From JBNKEI01 sp050288705 (lineage in GTDB: Bacteria > Myxococcota > Myxococcia > Myxococcales > UBA5297): a DNA stretch of 12,120 nt. Location of the stretch: NCBI GenBank assembly GCA_050288705.1, contig JBNKEI010000040.1:1-12120 (forward strand), in the 5' to 3' direction. The position numbers and the translations under genes were made by a program. Positions 5,307 to 12,120 of the stretch are shown here, piece by piece. How positions within the stretch are numbered: the stretch's first letter is position 1; the number at the start of each line of letters is the position of its first letter. The notes under the pieces were generated by a model that ran no database searches, had not been told where the DNA came from, and saw only the letters and a program-made list of their open reading frames with translations.

Positions 5307-7901
5307 ATGGAAGCCTCTCAGTCGTTTAGCATGCATTCTTCCTCTTCTCCCGCTCACCGTCCCCATGGACGGGCCCCTGGACGAGAACTTGGTTTGTTTT
5401 CTCGTTTATTTGCTCGTCGCTACTTTGACGCCGTTGCCTTTTCTGATGATGTTGCCAAGCGACTTGCCACTTTGTCAGCCCACGGAGAAGTAGTTCACAT
5501 TATGCGCTCGGTGGGAGTACTTCCTTTTTTCTATCTCGCCTATTTTTTAATTAGAGCTGGGCTCCCCCCTCTCAGAGCAGCAATAGGCCTGCGTTTCAGC
5601 TTTTGGCGTCCATTTCGACGCCTTTTCCGACGCGGCTCTCCCGCTCATCGTCTAAAGCGAGCTCTGGATGAAAATTTTTCTGCACTGGTTTTTTTACGTG
5701 AGCCCACCGGGTTGTTGCCTGGTCCCAAGCCAGGAGACAATCCTTTTTTTGCGCTCATTGCGCGCGCACGAACAGCCACTCGGCCCATTTATTTGGTTCC
5801 AGAGTTGTTTATTTGGCAAGCTCGCCCTCGAAATGTTCGCCCAAACATTCGCGACTTGGTTTTTGGCAATCCCGAAAGACCGGGAAAAATTATTACCGCC
5901 TGGAGCTTTTTACTAAATTACCGTACTGCATTCTTTCGAGCAGGGGAACCAATTGAGTTGACAGCATTTGTACGCAATAACGCTACCGATTCCGATGCTG
6001 TTTTGGTTCGCAAAGTACGGGGTTCTTTGCTTCATCATTTGGCTAGAGAAACCCGAGCTATTGTGGGCCCTCCATTAAAAACTCCCAAACGCATTATGGA
6101 AGAAACTCTCCGCGATCGCAATTTGCGCAATTCCTTGGAATCTATTGCTCAACAGCAATCTATACCTTTAAAAACTGCCCACAAACAAGCGCAACGCGAC
6201 TTGATTCAAATAGCTAATCGTTATGCGCCTATTATGGTTGCCATTTTTAGGAGCTTCATTGGGTTCATGGTAGCCCGTCTTTATAACGGTATCCATTTGG
6301 AAGAAAAAGACATTAATCGACTTCTCGAATGGAAACGCAAAACTCCGCTTATATTTTGCCCTAGTCACAAAAGCCATTTGGATTCGGGCATAATGGGTTG
6401 GGTTCTCGCAAATCGTGGTATTGTCCCACCCTTGGTTTTTGCCGGGGCCAATCTTTCTTTTTGGCCTTTAGGGTGGTTCCTTCGCAGAGCTTCGGCTTTT
6501 TTTGGCAAGCGTAGCTTCAAAGGCGACCCCGTATATGCCGCCACTTTTAAAGCTTATCTTAAGAAGCTAATTCGCGAGGGATATAGCTTAGAATTCTTTA
6601 TTGAAGGAGGAAGAAGCCGTACTGGCAAACTTCTTTCTCCGAAACTAGGAATGCTTTCGTTTATTGTAAATTCCTATATCGAAGGAGCCCAAAAAGACCT
6701 CACTTTCATTCCTGTTTCTATTGATTACGAAAAGCTCATTGAAGCACAAAGCTATGCCCGGGAAATTGCGGGGGAAGAAAAAAAACCGGAATCACTAAAA
6801 TCGCTACTGTCAGCTCCAAAGATTTTTTTTGGACCACGTTTTGGAAAAATATATATCTCATTCGGCGAGCCGATTTTTTTAAAAGAATTTCTCGAACAGC
6901 AAAAAACCGAAGAAAATTTGCCCGACGATGAAGAAAAACGACAAGCGGTTGCATCATTAGCGCAGACTATTGCTCATCGAATTGGCCAATCAGCCACTAT
7001 TACACCGGTTTCATTGCTTTCAACTGCGCTCTTAGCTGACCGGCAAGGGCAAATAAACTCTGCTGACATTAACTTTTACATGCAATACCTCTATTCAACA
7101 TCACAAAAAGAAGGGTTGCGAATTTCTCCGTTATTAAATGGCCTTACCGGGAACATTGTGGATTATTGTCCAATACAAGAAGTCATCCAGCGTTTCTCTA
7201 AAGACGGAATCATACAAATCAGAGCTGACTATAAAGGCTTTAAAGATACAAGTTATTTGATTCCTGATTCAAAACGTCCGGTCCTATGTCTTTATAAAAA
7301 TAACTTGGTTCTTTTTTTTGTTACCCGTTCTTTAGCTGCGTTTTCTCTACTCTCGTTGGGGGAGAAAGGCGATTGGGAAAGCGCTAAAGAACGTTTCGAG
7401 TTTTTGGCACATCTTTTCAAAAACGAATTTCCTTTGCCTTCGAAAGTTCATATACAAAGCACTTTAGAACATGCTTTCGAGCGTTTCCAACAGGAAGGAT
7501 TGATAACAATCAGCAATAATCAATGGTTCATCTCTCCAGACGCCAACGCCAGAAGAATTTTAGTATTTTTAAGAGATCTCACCCGCGAGCTAGTAGAAGG
7601 CTATCGAATTTTAACCGCTAGTTTAACCAAAGCTACTTGTCCGGTAGATCGTAAACATTTAGTTGCTTCTGCCATGGAACTTGGAAAATCGGAACTATTG
7701 GCTTGTATTGTTTTATGCCCGGAGTCTCTCTCTCGGCCTACCTTGGACAACGCGGTATCTTTCTACTTAGAACAGGGGGTATTACGAGAAGCAGGAGACA
7801 AAAAAGTCTTGCTGGCAGAACAGTTTCGTACTCCTGAAAATTTGGCTAGATTATTCTCGTCTATTGATCAATTTTTGACTCCTGGAAAAAGCGATTTTTG
7901 A
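5307..7901 (+). CDS. plsB: Glycerol-3-phosphate 1-O-acyltransferase PlsB
   Basis: From ATG 5307 the product has 864 residues, against 807 in E. coli PlsB. PlsB is an inner-membrane enzyme that acylates position 1 of sn-glycerol 3-phosphate with acyl-CoA or acyl-ACP, the first step of phospholipid synthesis. Acyltransferase motifs are all present: CPSHKSHLD with the catalytic H354-x4-D359, FWPLGWFLRRASAFFGKRSF, EGGRSRTGK (from E433, the same 79-residue spacing from the catalytic His as in E. coli), and IPVSIDYEKL. The C-terminal half matches the long PlsB-specific region. The frame stays open upstream to ATG 5082 inside the kinase gene; translation from 5082 or 5115 would add a Lys-rich leader of low complexity. 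The 5307 start gives the best length fit but only a weak AGG 13 nt upstream. It lies 140 bp after the kinase, possibly co-transcribed. Confidence 0.9.
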   Translation: MEASQSFSMHSSSSPAHRPHGRAPGRELGLFSRLFARRYFDAVAFSDDVAKRLATLSAHGEVVHIMRSVGVLPFFYLAYFLIRAGLPPLRAAIGLRFSFWRPFRRLFRRGSPAHRLKRALDENFSALVFLREPTGLLPGPKPGDNPFFALIARARTATRPIYLVPELFIWQARPRNVRPNIRDLVFGNPERPGKIITAWSFLLNYRTAFFRAGEPIELTAFVRNNATDSDAVLVRKVRGSLLHHLARETRAIVGPPLKTPKRIMEETLRDRNLRNSLESIAQQQSIPLKTAHKQAQRDLIQIANRYAPIMVAIFRSFIGFMVARLYNGIHLEEKDINRLLEWKRKTPLIFCPSHKSHLDSGIMGWVLANRGIVPPLVFAGANLSFWPLGWFLRRASAFFGKRSFKGDPVYAATFKAYLKKLIREGYSLEFFIEGGRSRTGKLLSPKLGMLSFIVNSYIEGAQKDLTFIPVSIDYEKLIEAQSYAREIAGEEKKPESLKSLLSAPKIFFGPRFGKIYISFGEPIFLKEFLEQQKTEENLPDDEEKRQAVASLAQTIAHRIGQSATITPVSLLSTALLADRQGQINSADINFYMQYLYSTSQKEGLRISPLLNGLTGNIVDYCPIQEVIQRFSKDGIIQIRADYKGFKDTSYLIPDSKRPVLCLYKNNLVLFFVTRSLAAFSLLSLGEKGDWESAKERFEFLAHLFKNEFPLPSKVHIQSTLEHAFERFQQEGLITISNNQWFISPDANARRILVFLRDLTRELVEGYRILTASLTKATCPVDRKHLVASAMELGKSELLACIVLCPESLSRPTLDNAVSFYLEQGVLREAGDKKVLLAEQFRTPENLARLFSSIDQFLTPGKSDF

Positions 7902-7956
7902 ATAGAATTTTCGCGCAAAACGGTTATCTAGATCATGTTCTTTAGCATTAGCTTTT

Positions 7957-7967
7957 AAGAGGTATAA
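7957..7967 (+). promoter_or_regulatory. Ribosome-binding site of the tandem-NEL gene
   Basis: AAGAGG followed by TATAA precedes ATG 7968, with GAGG at 7959-7962 and 5 nt to the start. It is among the best Shine-Dalgarno matches in the window and fixes the start. The 66-bp gap after plsB shows no clear promoter or terminator. Confidence 0.75.
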
Positions 7968-10313
7968 ATGAATACAAAAGGCACTAGTTCGCACCATAAA
8001 TGTCATCTAAACCGCGTTTATCAAGGCCATAACCACAAAACAGTTCTGCTATCGGAAACACATGGCATTAAAAATACTTATCATTCTGATAGCAGCAATT
8101 TCAGCGATACTGCAACCACTAGCACGACTCCAGATTTGCGTGAGCATCAACACGTGCTTTCACCATGCCCTACTCAGAAATTTGCTTCTTCTAGGTCAAT
8201 TGAAGACACAGTGAGCCGTTGGGCAAACAAATTTCGAGGTTTGGGTTTTAGCGATTTACAAGCTTTTGAATCCTGGCATGAATTCCGGCTGGAGACAGGA
8301 GTTGACGCGTTCTCGTCGCTACTCGACAAGCTTTCTGCACAGTCCTTGCCTGATCGCGGATATGGGATGGGGTCAATGAGACCTCGACTAGCCTATGTGA
8401 TGGGCGCAATGAAGCAAAGCAAAGAATTACGGGAGATTGTTTACCAAATTGCCGAAGATTATCTTGCAGCTCACTATTCTCCGCTGGCAGAGCTGGGATT
8501 TCGTAAAATAGAATTGGCTGTCGAAGTTTATAATATTAAAAAACAGCCATTTCCTGGTCCAGCATTACTTAGATGTGCAAAAAAATATTTCCGCCTTAAT
8601 GAAGTCAATAACATTGTAAGAAGTGAAACCGGATCGAGTTTAGACCCCAATTTCAATAGTTTTTTTGGTTATATTTGGGGTTTAGGAAAAATAGGAATGG
8701 AGCTACCCTTCGTAATAGAAACCAAACGCTTTTCGAGCGTTACCGACAAGAAAATTTTTTCAGCGTTTCAAAGAATACAAGCAAAAGAAGATAGCTTTGA
8801 AATGCTTAATTTTATATCAAATTTCAAACCATGGCAAGATTATCTCCAAAAAACTTATCCGGCTGAATTCAACAGTCTGAGTAATTTGTTTACCGATAAA
8901 GATATTGCCTTTCAAAGCAATGAAAGTTGCCTAGAGCCCGCGGAGCAAAGCCTTGCCAGAGCAAAACATGTTGAGGAACAAGAAAGGGCAATGCAAAAAC
9001 TTTTTTTACGACTTACTTTTGAGCCATTTGAACCCTCTAAGGAACAAGTAGCACGGGCTCTTGCGAAGCTTTCTAATAGAGATGCGAATTTCGAGCCACT
9101 AGACATCAGAATCATTTTTCGCAACCTAAACAACTCAGAAGAACAAGATACGCAAGAAAAAATCGAGTATCTGAGCCGTTTATTTGATCACCCTAATTTT
9201 AAATCTATTGAAACACTTAGCAACAGTGACTGCAGTTTGACCGAAGAGATAAAACTAATGAACCAGTTTTACCTCAGACTTATTGAAACCAGAAATGCCG
9301 AGGTGTTGCCTCAACAACACAATATCAATCTTTATAACGCTCGGCCGCTCGCACAGGCAGTGGCGAGCTGGCGTCAGCATGACGAGACTAAAAAGGGTAT
9401 CACGCATATATGGGAATGGATCAAGCCGTCTTCCCCTATTCATATAAATGAACACTGGGAAAACTTCCAAGACGAAGAGGGAGCCGACGCCTTTTCCCTG
9501 TTACTCGACAAACTTCATGACACAGCCGACGCTAAGCGATTTCTTGGCAACCAAACGATGAGTCGACGGGTATCACGAGTACTACGAGCTTTGAAAGAGA
9601 GTAATGAATTAAGGTCAATTTGCTTTGCTCATGCAGAAAATGTTACTAGCTCCTGTCATGACAAAGTAGAAGTGAGTTTTCAACGAATTGAATCCGAGGT
9701 CGATGTTTACACAATCCAGAAAAAATCGCCGGGTGAATTGGAGTTGCTAAAGTACGCCAAAAAACAATTTCGCCTAAATGAAGTTATGCGAATCGCCGAC
9801 GAAACTATAAAAAACCAACCCGTACCAGATGATGTCGAAATTATTCTGGCGTACCAGCTAGGGTTAAAGAAAAAAGGAATAAAGCTTCCCATTGAAACAA
9901 AAAAAATGAAATATGGAAACTATTCTGATGTCACCAGTCGAGACATCAAAATGGCGTTTGCAAGAATCAAGAAAAAAGAAGATAGCGCAGAAATGATCGA
10001 CTTCATCGCAAAATTTGAGCCCTGGCAACATTATCTCCAAAAAACTTTCCCGACAAAATTTGAAGATCTAAATAAACCATTTGCCGACCAGGCAGACCGT
10101 CTATTAGATAACCGCGATCAGATGATCGACGAGGAATGGAGTGCTCAAAACAATAACCTTTTAACCAATCAGCGCTATGCCGAAAAGGAACTCTACCTGC
10201 AGCTTACCAAAGATGCGATGCAAAGAAATGCCCAAAAACCATTCACGCTCCTCAAAAGAAAAGAAGCTCAAATTACCACCGATTTCAAGGAATTGGAACA
10301 GAGGACAAAATAG
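7968..10313 (+). CDS. Tandem NEL-domain protein: candidate effector E3 ubiquitin ligase (IpaH/SspH/SlrP catalytic fold)
   Basis: This is a 781-residue protein without signal peptide or TM. Residues 1-75 are polar, rich in Ser, Thr, His and Asn, like a disordered secretion leader. Residues about 76-350 and 458-750 are two copies of one domain, linked by a helical, charged segment. Copy 2 matches the NEL E3 ligase domain: ARPLAQAVASW (458-468), EEGADAFSLLLDKLHDTA (503-520), SSCHDKV (561-567) with the catalytic Cys-x-Asp motif C563-H-D565, FRLNEV (601-606), and FEPWQHYLQ (683-691). NEL enzymes form a thioester with ubiquitin from host E2 and modify host proteins after delivery by a secretion system. 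Copy 1 shares GVDAFSSLLDKL, KKYFRLNEV and FKPWQDYLQKT but has HYSP where CHDK stands, so it should be catalytically dead. No LRR domain is visible, unlike known NEL effectors. The C-terminus is Glu/Lys-rich. The last 29 bases overlap convergent mlaD. The NEL call rests on remembered IpaH/SspH consensus; the delivery route is unknown. Confidence 0.82.
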   Translation: MNTKGTSSHHKCHLNRVYQGHNHKTVLLSETHGIKNTYHSDSSNFSDTATTSTTPDLREHQHVLSPCPTQKFASSRSIEDTVSRWANKFRGLGFSDLQAFESWHEFRLETGVDAFSSLLDKLSAQSLPDRGYGMGSMRPRLAYVMGAMKQSKELREIVYQIAEDYLAAHYSPLAELGFRKIELAVEVYNIKKQPFPGPALLRCAKKYFRLNEVNNIVRSETGSSLDPNFNSFFGYIWGLGKIGMELPFVIETKRFSSVTDKKIFSAFQRIQAKEDSFEMLNFISNFKPWQDYLQKTYPAEFNSLSNLFTDKDIAFQSNESCLEPAEQSLARAKHVEEQERAMQKLFLRLTFEPFEPSKEQVARALAKLSNRDANFEPLDIRIIFRNLNNSEEQDTQEKIEYLSRLFDHPNFKSIETLSNSDCSLTEEIKLMNQFYLRLIETRNAEVLPQQHNINLYNARPLAQAVASWRQHDETKKGITHIWEWIKPSSPIHINEHWENFQDEEGADAFSLLLDKLHDTADAKRFLGNQTMSRRVSRVLRALKESNELRSICFAHAENVTSSCHDKVEVSFQRIESEVDVYTIQKKSPGELELLKYAKKQFRLNEVMRIADETIKNQPVPDDVEIILAYQLGLKKKGIKLPIETKKMKYGNYSDVTSRDIKMAFARIKKKEDSAEMIDFIAKFEPWQHYLQKTFPTKFEDLNKPFADQADRLLDNRDQMIDEEWSAQNNNLLTNQRYAEKELYLQLTKDAMQRNAQKPFTLLKRKEAQITTDFKELEQRTK
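8193..9017 (+). repeat. Intragenic duplication, copy 1: degenerate NEL-like domain
   Basis: This encodes residues about 76-350. It aligns along its whole length with copy 2, but the catalytic Cys and Asp positions fall on His/Tyr and Ser/Pro (residues 169-172) and there is no Cys nearby to replace them. Shared blocks such as FRLNEV and EDSxEM mark both copies as products of duplication within this lineage. Confidence 0.75.
9339..10217 (+). repeat. Intragenic duplication, copy 2: NEL domain with intact Cys-x-Asp motif
   Basis: This encodes residues about 458-750. The catalytic codons are TGT 9654-9656 (C563) and GAC 9660-9662 (D565). The order of motifs follows the full NEL domain, including the region after PWQxYLQKTFP and the final helix near LTNQRYAEKELYLQLT. 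Confidence 0.8.
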
Positions 10314-11820
10314 CCTTTAAATCGTCGTCAGTAAAATAAATACCTCCTCCAACGAAGAAATCCCTTCCACTCACCTGAGTTAGCGCATTTGATGCCCCTC
10401 GGTGACCTTTTTCTTTAGGATTAAAAATGTCGTCCACTCCCACCGTAAAAAACAAGTGCCCTAAAAAGGCATAATTCACATACGCTTTTAATCGCGGGTA
10501 CTCTTTGTCACGAGACGTGATTTCAAACAGATCTACATTTAGCGAAAGGTTATCACTCAAGAAGTGCAAATTCGCCCCCACTCCTCCACTAGATTCAATC
10601 AACCCAAAACGAAGAGTAAGAAAATAGTACCTTTTGGCAATCTGGGCGCTAAATTTCAAATCTTGCTTAGTAGTCAACACGGTTTGTCTTTGAAGTTGGT
10701 TTTCTCCCGGCGGATCTCGTTGGATAGTTTCTTCTTCGGTCACACCACGGGGGTCATCTACCACTTCTAGCAAGTAGTATTTGTCAGGCTTGGGAATAAT
10801 ACGCAACCGGAGATAATTTTTTGCACTCTGTTGATTAAAATTGTATTCGCTGCGCAAAGTTACCTCGGTCATAATACGCATCATCCGCCCTACATAATCG
10901 GAAGCATCAGCTACCGTATCCTGGATATGTTCTCCGGTTTCCGAATCGTTGATTAATTTACCAAGGGTTCCTTCTCCACGGTCGATTTTAGCAGTAACGC
11001 TTTCGATATTTTTTAACGACTCATCCAAACGATTCATAGTTTGCTGAAAACTTACCACCGAAGATTTCAAGTCGCCACCATTTGAACCCAACACATGCTT
11101 CACTGTTTGCAGCACGCCTTTGGCGTCTTCGGTAATTTCACGTACATTAGCTATAATTTGTCTATAATTACCACTCTGCCCCGCGGTCATGCCACTAATA
11201 TCCACGCTAAATTTTTCGAAGTTGGAAAGTACCTTATCCAGCTTGACTCCCGATTGATGTATAGTTTCATCCAAACCGCCTGATATTTTTACCAGGTTAT
11301 CCATAATAGCGTGTAAGCTGCCCGCTCCTTTTTCGCCTCCTAATACTTCGCGCAATGAACGGGTAACCTGCTGTACATCAGAGGTGATACTATTTAGTTG
11401 TTCCAGCGTTTGATCCATTCCGGTTTTATCGTGAACCAGCTTTATCTGTCCGCCTTCGGGCATAGGCGGTGCGTCTTCCGAGCCAGGGGTTAAATCAATT
11501 AAATAATCACCCAGCATTGATTCCGATCGTTTGGAAAGACTAGCATTTTCTCGAAGAGAAATTTGGCGCCTAATGCGCAGGGTAACTCGTGCATGGGTAC
11601 CCTCTAACCGTATATCGGCAATTTCTCCTACTGGAATACCAGCGATCTGCACTCTGCTTTTAGAGCCCAATCCAGAAGCGTCTTTAAAAAGCGCATAAAC
11701 AGTAATGGCTTCTTTTCCATCTAAATTAGATTTACGCACAAAAGTGAAAAAGAACATAAAGGCCACCCCAGCAGCTATTACCAACAATCCTACTTTGAAA
11801 GGGGTAACCACTTTTTTCAC
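10285..11820 (-). CDS. mlaD: MlaD-type MCE-domain lipid-transport protein with long helical and C-terminal beta-rich extension
   Basis: This is a 511-residue membrane-anchored MCE protein. MlaD hexamers sit on the inner-membrane MlaFE ABC transporter and pass phospholipids across the periplasm. Residues 8-28 form a single N-terminal TM helix. The MCE domain spans about 36-114 and contains LFKDASGLGSKSRVQIAGIPVG and GDYLIDLTPGS. Residues about 135-320 are amphipathic and helical, with a GEGTLGKLINDSETG motif (282-296), fitting a coiled tunnel. Residues about 322-500 are rich in alternating-hydrophobic beta strands, for example GANLHFLSDNLSLNVDLFEI and FFVGGGIYF, resembling outer-membrane barrel strands. 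E. coli MlaD is under 200 residues, so the extension is large and may reach the outer membrane (inference). It starts 9 nt after mlaF; GAGG at 11833-11836 inside mlaF could serve as a ribosome-binding site with long spacing. The 3' end overlaps the convergent NEL gene by 29 bp. Confidence 0.88.
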   Translation of the reverse strand: MKKVVTPFKVGLLVIAAGVAFMFFFTFVRKSNLDGKEAITVYALFKDASGLGSKSRVQIAGIPVGEIADIRLEGTHARVTLRIRRQISLRENASLSKRSESMLGDYLIDLTPGSEDAPPMPEGGQIKLVHDKTGMDQTLEQLNSITSDVQQVTRSLREVLGGEKGAGSLHAIMDNLVKISGGLDETIHQSGVKLDKVLSNFEKFSVDISGMTAGQSGNYRQIIANVREITEDAKGVLQTVKHVLGSNGGDLKSSVVSFQQTMNRLDESLKNIESVTAKIDRGEGTLGKLINDSETGEHIQDTVADASDYVGRMMRIMTEVTLRSEYNFNQQSAKNYLRLRIIPKPDKYYLLEVVDDPRGVTEEETIQRDPPGENQLQRQTVLTTKQDLKFSAQIAKRYYFLTLRFGLIESSGGVGANLHFLSDNLSLNVDLFEITSRDKEYPRLKAYVNYAFLGHLFFTVGVDDIFNPKEKGHRGASNALTQVSGRDFFVGGGIYFTDDDLKAILSSVPIP

Positions 11821-11829
11821 GGGTAATGC

Positions 11830-12120
11830 CTACCTCTTCTCCACCCAGGTGGATAGAAAACGCACCAGGCCGGGTTCATTTGAGCGCCGAATCTGGTCGA
11901 CGCAGCCATGCACTACAATTTTACCGTGTTGCAAAAAAGCAATTTCATCAGCTATGTGAAACGCCGAAGCAATATCGTGACTAATCACTATGCTGGTCAT
12001 TCCTAGTTTTTTCTGGGCGTCAAGAATCATTTCATCTACATAATCGGTAGTTATAGGATCAAGCCCAGTAGTAGGCTCATCATAGAGAACAATTTTAGGA
12101 TTTAATGCAATGGCCCGGGC
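11830..12120 (-). CDS. mlaF: MlaF-type ABC transporter ATPase, C-terminal part, cut by the window edge
   Basis: The frame is open to position 12120 and gives the last 96 residues. It begins ARAIALNP, the helix after the ABC signature, then the Walker B IVLYDEPTTGLDP, and the switch histidine in SIVISHDIASAFHIAD. The C-terminal tail includes IAFLQHGKIVVHG and ends LSTWVEKR. MlaF is the cytoplasmic ATPase that powers the Mla phospholipid transporter with MlaE; mlaE and the N-terminal half with Walker A should lie to the right of the window. The short gap to mlaD indicates one leftward operon. Confidence 0.9.
   Translation of the reverse strand, partial: ARAIALNPKIVLYDEPTTGLDPITTDYVDEMILDAQKKLGMTSIVISHDIASAFHIADEIAFLQHGKIVVHGCVDQIRRSNEPGLVRFLSTWVEKR

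Noticed and set aside
5668..5916. Alternative plus-strand frames inside plsB
   Set aside because: They are short shadows of plsB with no ribosome-binding site or recognisable domain.

Overview
The window looks like an AT-leaning, compact chromosome segment of a Gram-negative, probably host-associated bacterium. A glycerol-3-phosphate acyltransferase of the PlsB type, an Mla lipid-transport operon with an unusually long MlaD, and an Lgt-family protein with a histidine-rich 'HDHPG' motif together remind me of deltaproteobacterial-grade lineages (Myxococcota and relatives). This taxonomic guess is inference from remembered family resemblance, not a search.

Layout. Positions 1 to about 303 hold a decayed, frameshifted C-terminal relic of a TnpB (IS200/IS605 OrfB) gene on the minus strand. 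Next come a short TrmO/TsaA-family gene (337-810, +) and a DedA-family membrane protein (1008-1622, +), whose 3' end overlaps a convergent, divergent Lgt-family gene (1608-2372, -). A 27-of-31-bp inverted repeat of the 'ccctcaccctgaccctctccc' type lies at about 2426-2524. It separates Lgt from a 414-residue protein (2602-3846, -) that carries six MPNQGA repeats, one canonical EF-hand loop and a C-terminal domain resembling Bacillus Tgl transglutaminase. A divergent intergenic region with an operator-like inverted/direct repeat array leads into an orphan two-TM histidine kinase (4171-5166, +), then plsB (5307-7901, +).

The standout gene is 7968-10313 (+). It encodes a 781-residue protein made of two tandem copies of the NEL domain, the bacterial E3 ubiquitin-ligase domain of IpaH/SspH/SlrP effectors. 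The second copy keeps the catalytic Cys-x-Asp motif (C563, D565). The first copy has lost both residues. No leucine-rich repeats are visible, although known NEL effectors carry them. The 3' end overlaps the convergent mlaD (10285-11820, -), which follows the truncated mlaF (11830 to the right edge, -).

How the genes fit together. Five genes concern the envelope or its lipids: DedA, the Lgt-family protein, PlsB, MlaF and MlaD. The two unusual proteins, the tandem-NEL protein and the Tgl-like protein, have chemistries that make sense as effectors acting on host proteins (ubiquitination; glutamine cross-linking or deamidation). No secretion-system gene is visible here, so an effector role is inferred from domain content.
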